9,542 nucleotides of DNA from an uncultured Lachnospiraceae bacterium (GTDB lineage: Bacteria > Bacillota > Clostridia > Lachnospirales > Lachnospiraceae). Location of the stretch: the NCBI GenBank assembly GCA_934418055.1, contig CAKRWX010000074.1, forward strand, positions 1 to 9,542. Direction: 5' to 3'. Below, piece by piece: positions 1 to 5,290 of this stretch. How positions within the stretch are numbered: position 1 is the stretch's first letter; every line of letters starts with the position of its first letter. The position numbers were made by a program, and so were the translations under genes. The notes below the pieces were generated by a model. It saw nothing but the letters and a program-made list of their open reading frames with translations, did not search any database and was not told the DNA's origin.

Positions 1-410
1 GCATAGGTCTCTTTGGTGTAGATCTCCGGCTGTTCCATGGTCAGGCGGTTGTTCTTCCTGGTCACTTTGCCATAGAAGATATGGTAGGTGCCGGACTGAA
101 GGGTATTCCGCAGAAATGGCATGTTGTACCAGGTGAGCTGTACCGAGCCCGTCTGGTCTTTTAAGGAAACGGTGATCACCTGGATCCGCTGGAACCGTCG
201 GACAGAGGCGTCCTTTTGCAGGATTCCCGCCACCGCCTGGATCTGGCCTTCCTCCAACTCCCCGATGGACACCGGCGGATCATAAGCCTGGTATGCCCTT
301 GGGTAATCGTGGATCAACTCTTCTACGGTATGAATGCCAAGTTTTTCAAATAATTTGGCTGTTTTGTCTCCGATCCCTTTCAGGGAACAGATGGATTCCT
401 GGTTTTTCAT
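1..410 (-). CDS. recG: ATP-dependent DNA helicase RecG, N-terminal part (runs off the left edge)
   Basis: Reading leftward from an ATG at 410, 136 complete codons are visible before the window ends. The protein starts MKNQESICSLKGIGDK and continues with a helix-hairpin-helix-like LKGIGDKTAKLFEKLGI (about residues 10-26), TVEELIHDYPRAY (28-40) and an OB-fold-like wedge region (about 58-130). This is the usual start of RecG, the branched-DNA translocase that regresses stalled replication forks and processes Holliday junctions; the helicase motifs lie outside the window. The start is chosen because AAAGG lies about 10 bases upstream. An in-frame ATG at 434 would add eight residues but has no visible SD. 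It lies downstream of fakA but behind a terminator, so it may use its own promoter, which I could not identify. Family assignment is from recognised motifs; the full length cannot be seen. Confidence 0.9.
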   Translation of the reverse strand, partial: MKNQESICSLKGIGDKTAKLFEKLGIHTVEELIHDYPRAYQAYDPPVSIGELEEGQIQAVAGILQKDASVRRFQRIQVITVSLKDQTGSVQLTWYNMPFLRNTLQSGTYHIFYGKVTRKNNRLTMEQPEIYTKETY

Positions 411-492
411 AAAATAATTCCTTTCATCTGCCATAGGCGGGAAACGACTGCCTTTCAGTGATGGGTAATTGACACGTTTCTATCTTTCCATG

Positions 493-529
493 AACAAAAC
501 AGGCCCGCACGGATATCGCACAGACCTGT
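493..529 (-). terminator. Rho-independent terminator after fakA
   Basis: On the minus strand a 13-bp stem (ACAGGTCTGTGCG with CGTGCGGGCCTGT) closes a five-base loop and is followed directly by TTTTGTT. Four of the pairs are G-U wobbles, which pair only in the minus-strand RNA; on the plus strand they become A-C mismatches, so the orientation is clear. It lies about 80 bases beyond the fakA stop and about 85 bases before the recG start, so it should end yloU-fakA transcripts, fully or partly. Confidence 0.8.
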
Positions 530-607
530 CAAAATTTAACAATTCGCTATTGCAAAATACCATGTCCCATATATCCACGGTTCCATGCATCTGCAATTCA
601 GTACATT

Positions 608-2287
608 TTATTCTACAGAAATCAGATAATAGTAAATCGGCTGTCCACCAAACTGTAATTCCACATCACAGTCGCCGCAGACCTCCTGCACCTTCTCTAA
701 GAAGCCCTCTGCCTGCTCCTCAGTCACATCTGCGCCGTAGTAAACCGTTACCAGCTCAGACTCATCGTCTAACATGGTCTTGATGGTCTCTAAAGCAGTA
801 TCTTCTACTTCTTTGCCTACTGCCACGATTCCCTTATCTGCAATGCCCATGATGTCTCCCTCGGTGATCTCCTTGTCGTCGATCATGGTGTTGCGCACTG
901 CATAGGTGATCTGGCCGGTCTTCACCCGCTTCATTTCCTCGATCATGTTCTCTTTGTTCTCTTCTGGAGTCATATCCGGAACAAAGTTGATGATAGCGGT
1001 AATACCCTGCGGAACGGTCTTGGACGGAACTACGATGATATTCTTGCCTTCTACTAAGTGAGTTGCCTGCTCTGCTGCCAAAATGATGTTGCTGTTGTTT
1101 GGCAGAATGTAAATGGTATCTGCATTCACATGGTCGATGGCTGTCAGCATATCCTCAGTACTTGGGTTCATAGTCTGGCCGCCCTCGATCAGATAGTCCA
1201 CACCGATGCCCGTGAAGATCTCACCAAAGCCCTCTCCAATGGATACTGCAATGAAACCATAAGGCTTTCTCGGCTCCTCTGCTTTCGCTTCCTGGGCCTC
1301 TTCCTCTGCTTTCTGCTCTTTTGCCACCTTCTCTGCTTCTTTGATCAGCTTCTCCTGATGCTCTTCTCTCATGTTGTCGATCTTGATCTTGGAAAGAGAA
1401 CCATAAGTCAATGCCTTCTGGATCGCAAGTCCCGGATCGTTGGTATGGACATGAACCTTGATCACATCGTCATCAGAAACCACAACTACGCAGTCACCGA
1501 TGGAGGACAGATAGCCCTTGAAACGGTGCTCCTCATCCATATCGTAAGGCTTCTCTACATTAATAATAAACTCAGTGCAGTAACCAAATTTGATCTCAGA
1601 AGTCTCAATATCAGAGGACTCTACCTGAACAGAAGGACGATTGCCCTCTACAGCGGTCATATCGATCTCTTTGCCTAACAGACCATCTAATGCGCCCTTT
1701 ACCACCTGCATCAGGCCCTGGCCGCCGGAATCTACTACGCCAGCCTGTTTTAAGATCGGAAGCATCTCCGGCGTCTGGCTCAGCACATAATCACCATGAG
1801 CGATCACCTGCTCTGCGAAAGAAATGATATCCTCGGTCTCTGTCACCAGCTCGACTGCCTTATCAGACATTCCCTTGGCAACCGTTAAGATGGTTCCCTC
1901 TTTCGGCTTCATAACTGCCTTATATGCAGTTTCTGTGGCACGTACAAATGCATTGGCAAGCACCGTTGTCGTGATGGACTCTGTCTGACGGATCTCCTTG
2001 GTAAATCCACGGAACAGCTGGGATAAAATAACGCCGGAGTTACCTCTCGCGCCGCGCAGGGAACCGGAAGAGATCGCTTTCGCCAGTGCCTCCATGGTCG
2101 GATCTTCCAAGGCAGCCACCTCTCTGGCTGCGGACATGATCGTCATGGTCATGTTGGTACCGGTATCTCCATCTGGAACTGGAAAAACGTTCAGTTCATT
2201 AATCCATTCTTTTTTCGCTTCAAGATTCTGGGCTCCAGCGAGAAACGCCTTCTTCAGAGTCTTTGCATCAATTGTCGTCATACCCAC
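608..2287 (-). CDS. fakA: Fatty acid kinase ATP-binding subunit FakA (DhaL/DAK2-domain, YloV family)
   Basis: 559 residues, close to the usual length of about 550 for this family. The N-terminal DhaL-type kinase domain (about 1-205) carries the metal/ATP motif VPDGDTGTNM with D39 and D41, and the glycine-rich loop GARGNSGVILSQ (79-90). The middle domain contains C237 (FGYCTEF) and H279/H281 (KVHVHTNDPG), matching the Cys-His-His set described for Staphylococcus FakA. A Lys/Glu/Ala-rich linker (about 312-342) leads to the C-terminal domain (343-559), the region expected to contact FakB. FakA with a DegV-type FakB phosphorylates free fatty acids to acyl phosphates for phospholipid synthesis; no fakB is present in this window. 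The start is taken as GTG at 2287: a GGAGG directly after the yloU stop lies 9 bases upstream of it, whereas the ATG at 2281 would be 15 bases away. It is co-transcribed with yloU and followed by a terminator. Confidence 0.92.
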   Translation of the reverse strand: MGMTTIDAKTLKKAFLAGAQNLEAKKEWINELNVFPVPDGDTGTNMTMTIMSAAREVAALEDPTMEALAKAISSGSLRGARGNSGVILSQLFRGFTKEIRQTESITTTVLANAFVRATETAYKAVMKPKEGTILTVAKGMSDKAVELVTETEDIISFAEQVIAHGDYVLSQTPEMLPILKQAGVVDSGGQGLMQVVKGALDGLLGKEIDMTAVEGNRPSVQVESSDIETSEIKFGYCTEFIINVEKPYDMDEEHRFKGYLSSIGDCVVVVSDDDVIKVHVHTNDPGLAIQKALTYGSLSKIKIDNMREEHQEKLIKEAEKVAKEQKAEEEAQEAKAEEPRKPYGFIAVSIGEGFGEIFTGIGVDYLIEGGQTMNPSTEDMLTAIDHVNADTIYILPNNSNIILAAEQATHLVEGKNIIVVPSKTVPQGITAIINFVPDMTPEENKENMIEEMKRVKTGQITYAVRNTMIDDKEITEGDIMGIADKGIVAVGKEVEDTALETIKTMLDDESELVTVYYGADVTEEQAEGFLEKVQEVCGDCDVELQFGGQPIYYYLISVE

Positions 2288-2301
2288 GGGTTGCTTCCTC
2301 C

Positions 2302-2658
2302 TTAATCAATCACACGGACACCTTCGACAAAGATGTTGATCTTGTCTACTTCCATGCCTGTAAATTCTTCTACTTTGTATTTGACATTCTCGATCAGATT
2401 ATCTGCCACTGCAGAAATGCTGACTCCATAAGCGACAATCACGTGGAAATCCAAAATGATGTGATTCTCTTCGATGTCTACGTTAATTCCATGTGTCAGG
2501 CTTTCTTTTTTCAGTAATTTTACAAGTCCGTCCTTCATGCTGACAGCAGCCATACCGACAATACCGAAGCACTCCACTGCCGTAATTCCTGCGTACTTTG
2601 CAATCACTTCCGGGTTGATCTGGATCTCGCCCAGTTTGTTATTAATTCGACCCTTCAT
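2302..2658 (-). CDS. yloU: Asp23/Gls24 family envelope stress protein (YloU type)
   Basis: 118 residues, with the family pattern GEIQINPEVIAKYAG (10-24), AVECFGIVGMA (27-37), DIEENHIILDFHVIVAYGVSI (61-81) and a C-terminal VDKINIFVEGVRV (104-116). No signal peptide or membrane segment is visible, so it is likely cytoplasmic or peripheral. Members of the Asp23 family are linked to cell-envelope homeostasis, but the exact role of YloU is not established. The start at 2658 has GGGAGG about 7 bases upstream. It is the first gene after the minus-strand promoter at 2763-2791 and sits 14 bases ahead of fakA; the yloU-fakA(yloV) order beside rpmB is a well-known Firmicute arrangement, supporting both calls. 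Confidence 0.9.
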   Translation of the reverse strand: MKGRINNKLGEIQINPEVIAKYAGITAVECFGIVGMAAVSMKDGLVKLLKKESLTHGINVDIEENHIILDFHVIVAYGVSISAVADNLIENVKYKVEEFTGMEVDKINIFVEGVRVID

Positions 2659-2706
2659 AAAGGAACCTCCCTATCTCTATTTTTTATAACAGACTGTATC
2701 CGTTTT

Positions 2707-2779
2707 CACAGACAAGTCTTTTACTTTCATTTTTGCCGCCTTTTCTGCCTTTTAACTATCTTAGTATACCACAGACAAG
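2707..2779. repeat. Pair of 10-base direct repeats (CACAGACAAG) around the yloU promoter
   Basis: The plus-strand sequence CACAGACAAG occurs at 2707-2716 and again at 2770-2779, with starts 63 bases apart, close to six helical turns. The second copy lies in the -10/-35 spacer of the yloU promoter and the first in its leader. The core hexamer ACAGAC also occurs at 2689-2694, and its reverse complement GTCTGT at 2802-2807. The arrangement could be an operator, but no known regulator site was recognised and chance is not excluded. Confidence 0.4.
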
Positions 2780-2791
2780 ATATTGTGTCCA
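2763..2791 (-). promoter_or_regulatory. Sigma-A type promoter for yloU-fakA
   Basis: Minus-strand TGGACA (2791-2786) and TATACT (2768-2763) are separated by exactly 17 bases; each hexamer differs from the consensus at one base. Transcription would begin near 2756, leaving a leader of about 97 bases before yloU. One copy of a 10-base repeat (CACAGACAAG on the plus strand) lies mostly inside the spacer. Confidence 0.75.
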
Positions 2792-2840
2792 TTCTAAGAT
2801 GGTCTGTAACAAAAATTTCTCATATTTTTTTAAAATGTGC

Positions 2841-2869
2841 TTGCAAATTATGGATATATCTGTTATCAT
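2841..2869 (+). promoter_or_regulatory. Sigma-A type promoter for rpmB
   Basis: TTGCAA (2841-2846) and TATCAT (2864-2869) are separated by exactly 17 bases, and an A/T-rich stretch with a run of T (2811-2835) lies just upstream and could act as an UP element. The predicted start point near 2876 gives a leader of about 50 bases before rpmB. It is divergent from the yloU promoter, with about 50 bases between the two -35 boxes. Confidence 0.75.
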
Positions 2870-2925
2870 ATTCGTGTTGTGGATTCTCAGTGCAGAATTC
2901 AAGTAGCTTTGAAGGAGGTGCAATC

Positions 2926-3111
2926 ATGGCTAAATGTGCAATTTGCGAGAAAGCTGCTCACTTTGGTAACGCAGTGAGCCATTCCCATAGAAGATCCAAT
3001 AAGATGTGGAAAGCTAACGTAAAATCTGTTAAAGTTAAAGTTAACGGAGGAGCAAAGAAGATGTATGTATGTACATCTTGTCTGCGTACAGGCTTAGTTG
3101 AGAGAGCTTAA
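2926..3111 (+). CDS. rpmB: 50S ribosomal protein L28 (zinc-ribbon form)
   Basis: 61 residues, the normal size for bacterial L28 (bL28). The sequence begins MAKCAICEKA and has the typical SHSHRRSNKMWKAN segment (18-31). Two cysteine pairs, C4/C7 (CAIC) and C49/C52 (CTSC), mark the zinc-binding form; bacteria often also carry a cysteine-free paralogue used under zinc limitation, which is not visible here. The protein is a structural component of the large ribosomal subunit. The start at 2926 follows a strong AAGGAGG (2912-2918) with 7 bases between, and the longer upstream reading frame is rejected for that reason. It is a monocistronic unit with its own promoter and terminator, and the only plus-strand gene in the window. 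Confidence 0.97.
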   Translation: MAKCAICEKAAHFGNAVSHSHRRSNKMWKANVKSVKVKVNGGAKKMYVCTSCLRTGLVERA

Positions 3112-3135
3112 TTTGATATTGATTCGTATGAATTG

Positions 3136-3171
3136 ACTCCCAAGAGGTGACTTTTGGGAGTTCATTTATTT
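3136..3171 (+). terminator. Terminator downstream of rpmB
   Basis: An 8-bp perfect stem, ACTCCCAA (3136-3143) with TTGGGAGT (3154-3161), encloses a 10-base loop and is followed by the T-rich tail TCATTTATTTTA. It starts 24 bases after the rpmB stop. The tail is interrupted rather than a pure T-run, so termination may be incomplete; a second hairpin follows at 3230-3294. Confidence 0.7.
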
Positions 3172-3229
3172 TACGCGGGAAATAAGCCAAAGTCCATGCT
3201 TGCATGAGACCACGGCGGATACCACAGGC

Positions 3230-3294
3230 AAAAAAGGCAGTACCGGTACTTTGCGGAACTTTCATGTTCCACTTGCACTGGCACTGCCCTTTTG
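3230..3294 (-). terminator. Terminator of the rimO...gerW operon, possibly bidirectional
   Basis: On the minus strand GGCAGTGCC...GGTACTGCC forms the base of a long hairpin (3236-3288), with an inner GGAAC/GTTCC stem and six-base apical loop (3256-3271), followed by TTTTTT (3235-3230). G-U pairs favour the minus strand. On the plus strand the same structure is followed by CTTTTGTT (3289-3296), so it may also stop any read-through from rpmB. It lies between convergent transcription units, about 75 bases beyond the last minus-strand ORF. Confidence 0.75.
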
Positions 3295-3368
3295 TTATCC
3301 TATGTATTTTCTGCATATTGTCTTTCTGTATGTCATAACTAAAAATGTCACGGACGCATTCTCTGCTC

Positions 3369-3518
3369 TTAGCAACAGCAGAATAAATGATACCCCACTG
3401 CCATCAGACCTACGATAAATATAAGCAGCGTCAACGTCGTTGGAAATAACACCTTCAGTGCCATCCCCGCGCCAACGCAGAACATCATCAAACCGCACAA
3501 ACGCTTCACTTGATGCAC
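3369..3518 (-). CDS. Probable tiny membrane protein downstream of gerW
   Basis: A reading frame of 49 residues runs from a GTG at 3518 to a TAA at 3369. It begins (M)HQVKRLCGLMMFCVGAG, has a nearly continuous hydrophobic stretch over residues 7-46 compatible with one long or two short membrane segments with a central LFPTT break, and ends in YHLFCCC. The composition is that of a genuine small membrane protein, and it sits between gerW and the operon terminator, the expected place for a last gene. Function is unknown. The start is uncertain: no ATG exists in frame, the GTG has only an A/G-rich stretch upstream, and the frame stays open for about 22 further hydrophilic codons back to a TGA. A decayed or frameshifted gene is possible. 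A 67-residue ORF in another frame (3295-3498) overlaps it but looks less protein-like. Confidence 0.45.
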   Translation of the reverse strand: MHQVKRLCGLMMFCVGAGMALKVLFPTTLTLLIFIVGLMAVGYHLFCCC

Positions 3519-3637
3519 ATCGCTTTCTTTTTTGCTTACTGTATCATATGCAGGCTTTCCAGCTTTTACATCTGACTTTTCACCCGCTTTGTCCCATCGC
3601 TGTCACCAAACCAGCGTTCCTGCCTCTATCTATTTTT

Positions 3638-4048
3638 CTACTTCTGCTCTTTTGCCATCTCTTCTGCTGTTTTTACTGCATCTGGAGAAAATTCTTCGCC
3701 AACGCTTACTTTTCCGCCAGTAAACTTATTGACAATATCCGGAACCATATCCAGAACCTTGTTGACCGTATTCTGGTTCTTGATGTTTACCAGTCTGGTT
3801 GAACCGTTCTGGATCACCAGGATGGCACTTGGACTCATCTTGGCGCTCATGCCACCACCTGCCCGCTTCTTGGCATTCTCATCGAAAGCGCCTGCCGCCA
3901 TGCCGCAGGTGACGTCCATCAGTGGAAGAATGATGGCATCATCCACCCGCACTGCATCTCCTACGACGGTTTTCGTTGTAACAAGCTGATCAACGCCCTG
4001 GAACATAGCCTCGATCGCTGATGTAAAATGATTGGTACTGTCTGCCAT
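3638..4048 (-). CDS. gerW: GerW/YtfJ family protein (Spore_YtfJ domain)
   Basis: 136 residues with the chosen start (MADSTNHFTSAIEAMFQGVD). The domain fills the protein: the central part has VVGDAVRVDDAIILPLMDVT, then a glycine/alanine-rich and GGGMSAKMSPSAILVI stretch, and a C-terminal helix ending EEMAKEQK. In Bacillus subtilis YtfJ (GerW) is a forespore protein needed for normal function of the cortex-lytic enzyme SleB during germination; the family also occurs in species where a spore role is not shown, so the function here is inferred. No membrane segment is visible. The ATG at 4048 is preferred because GGAGG lies 8 bases upstream, inside the last codons of the DUF2953 gene whose stop is only one base away. 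An ATG at 4063 (141 residues) is possible but has a poorly spaced SD. The ytfI-ytfJ pairing is conserved in Bacillus too. Confidence 0.88.
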   Translation of the reverse strand: MADSTNHFTSAIEAMFQGVDQLVTTKTVVGDAVRVDDAIILPLMDVTCGMAAGAFDENAKKRAGGGMSAKMSPSAILVIQNGSTRLVNIKNQNTVNKVLDMVPDIVNKFTGGKVSVGEEFSPDAVKTAEEMAKEQK

Positions 4049-4049
4049 C

Positions 4050-4970
4050 TTATATTCCTCCATCTTTATATTCTTTCCTCAACATCCGGAAATCTTTATG
4101 AAACCACACTTTCGCCGCCAGGTAAAGCAGCACGCCAGGACAGATCCGCCCGGAAGCTTCAAACTCCCCCTGCAGGATCTCCTGGTCAAAATACGGTGTC
4201 ACCTGGATCCGGTCACCGTAAAAGGCATATAAAATACTGACTGCCGCCAGCACATTGCCAGTTGTGGCCGGATCATCAAAGCCGATATCTGCCTGTAAAA
4301 GCACTTTTTTCGGCAGGATGTGATGCAGCAGCCGTTTACTCTGCCCTAGGATCATAAAAAATACCCGCTGGTTGCGCTCATTGGTCACGAAATCCCGAAC
4401 GCTGGTAATTTTTCCACGAATTCCATCCCACTTCCGGCGGATCCGGTTTTTCAGTCGCTTTTCAAAATCAGATATTCGTTTCCAACGGCTTTTTGTTGCT
4501 GAAGTGGAATTTGTTTTCGCAGTCTGGCTATCATCGCCATTCTGGTTAATCGTTGACTCCCTCGCACTTGATTTCTCAGACTGCTTTTCAGCTTGTTTTT
4601 CGGCCTGTTTCATCAATTGCTCTGATTGTTTCTGTGACTGTTCACTATTTTCCTTCGGTTGTTTCGATTCCTGTTGGGTTTTCTCCGGCGTTTCATCTTC
4701 CATCTCCGCAGCTTCATCTCCATCTCCCCGCAGCGGATGGAACCAGAGCACTCTCACGTCCACACCCAGTCCCTCATCATAAACCGCCTTTACTTCCAAC
4801 AGCCTTAGCAGCCAGGACACGGACACCTTTGCTTTCAGGCTCTCCCGGTATTCCAGCCAGATCCGGTACCGGAGCGGAACGAAAAGCACCGTCAGGGCAG
4901 CCGCCAGCAAAAGCCCCAGGATCGCCAGCAGAATGATTCCTATGATTTTTAAAATCGTCAAGACCAGCAA
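4050..4970 (-). CDS. ytfI: DUF2953 membrane-anchored protein (YtfI type)
   Basis: 306 residues. An N-terminal membrane segment (about 4-31, ILKIIGIILLAILGLLLAAA) is followed by a basic strand-rich part (PLRYRIWLEYRES), a long polar Gln/Lys/Glu/Ser-rich linker (about 84-162, with repeated KQAEKQ/KQSE units), and a C-terminal domain with the DUF2953-like GFDDPATTGNVLAAVSILYAFYG (about 230-252). The biochemical role is unknown; DUF2953 genes commonly precede ytfJ/gerW, as here, which supports a shared process. The start is TTG at 4970: no ATG occurs near the N-terminus, the membrane segment begins at once, and GGAGG lies 7 bases upstream within the end of the previous gene, which it overlaps by 13 bases. 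Its own last codons hold the SD of gerW, so the genes are probably translationally coupled. The linker makes it longer than many relatives, and its length likely varies among strains. Confidence 0.8.
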   Translation of the reverse strand: MLVLTILKIIGIILLAILGLLLAAALTVLFVPLRYRIWLEYRESLKAKVSVSWLLRLLEVKAVYDEGLGVDVRVLWFHPLRGDGDEAAEMEDETPEKTQQESKQPKENSEQSQKQSEQLMKQAEKQAEKQSEKSSARESTINQNGDDSQTAKTNSTSATKSRWKRISDFEKRLKNRIRRKWDGIRGKITSVRDFVTNERNQRVFFMILGQSKRLLHHILPKKVLLQADIGFDDPATTGNVLAAVSILYAFYGDRIQVTPYFDQEILQGEFEASGRICPGVLLYLAAKVWFHKDFRMLRKEYKDGGI

Positions 4971-5290
4971 GCTTCCACCTCCGGAATCAGCCGTTCCAGG
5001 CGGAAATCTCCAGTCTTCTCATAGAGCTCGCCGACGATCCCAGCTGCCACCTCCAGTGCCTCCTGGTAACCGTCCGCGATTCCAAGAATCAGAAATTCCC
5101 GCTCTCCATAGGCCGGATTTTTCAAGTCATCTGCCCGGTAAATATCCAGGATATTCTTGCGGTTCGACGCCGGTGTGACCACATAGACCCAGGGAAGGTT
5201 TTTGCCATCCCGGATCTGCCGGATCACGTCCGCCCGGTGCAGATCCGCCTTTTTTCCTGTGTAAAGTCCGCTATACCAAAGCATCCTCAT
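4958..5290 (-). CDS. Conserved-looking protein of unknown function, 110 residues
   Basis: I do not recognise this family. The protein (MRMLWYSGLYTGKKADLHRA...) is soluble by appearance, with alternating strand- and helix-like parts: WVYVVTPASNRKNILDIY (34-51), REFLILGIADGYQEALEVAAGIVGELYEK (64-92) and a C-terminal LERLIPEVEACWS. An alpha/beta fold is plausible from the two hydrophobic strands, but no catalytic motif is evident. It overlaps the preceding 432-residue gene by 20 bases and the following ytfI gene by 13, so it is embedded in the operon and its reading frame is clearly maintained. The ATG at 5290 has only a weak GGGGA upstream, suggesting translation depends on coupling to the preceding gene; a second ATG at 5284 is also possible. 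The pairing with that gene suggests a related job, but the job itself cannot be read from the sequence. Confidence 0.8.
   Translation of the reverse strand: MRMLWYSGLYTGKKADLHRADVIRQIRDGKNLPWVYVVTPASNRKNILDIYRADDLKNPAYGEREFLILGIADGYQEALEVAAGIVGELYEKTGDFRLERLIPEVEACWS

Noticed and set aside
411..434. In-frame ATG eight codons upstream of the recG start
   Set aside because: No SD precedes it, whereas AAAGG is suitably placed for the ATG at 410; family members begin close to the LKGIG motif.
469..497. Possible recG promoter TTGTTC with TGTCAA at 17-base spacing on the minus strand
   Set aside because: The -10 match is poor and the -35 overlaps the terminator T-run; not strong enough to annotate.
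469..783. Plus-strand 104-residue ORF across the fakA 3' end and the intergenic region
   Set aside because: It runs through the minus-strand terminator and antisense to fakA, with a Pro/Arg/Ser-rich random-looking product.
1058..1678. 206-residue plus-strand ORF opposite fakA
   Set aside because: It is antisense to a well-supported gene, with a Cys/Leu-rich composition typical of the reverse complement of coding sequence, and no SD.
3194..3206. Short palindrome CATGCTTGCATG downstream of rpmB
   Set aside because: The arms are five bases with a two-base centre, without a T tail or a second copy; likely chance.
3295..3498. 67-residue minus-strand ORF with an ATG start
   Set aside because: It overlaps the hydrophobic GTG-start frame, its sequence is irregular, with no domain, and it reads through the space before the terminator; it looks like a frame shadow.
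4372..4782. Plus-strand ORF rich in Ser, Phe and Cys opposite the DUF2953 gene
   Set aside because: The composition is explained by the complement of the Gln/Lys/Glu-rich linker; there is no SD or promoter evidence.
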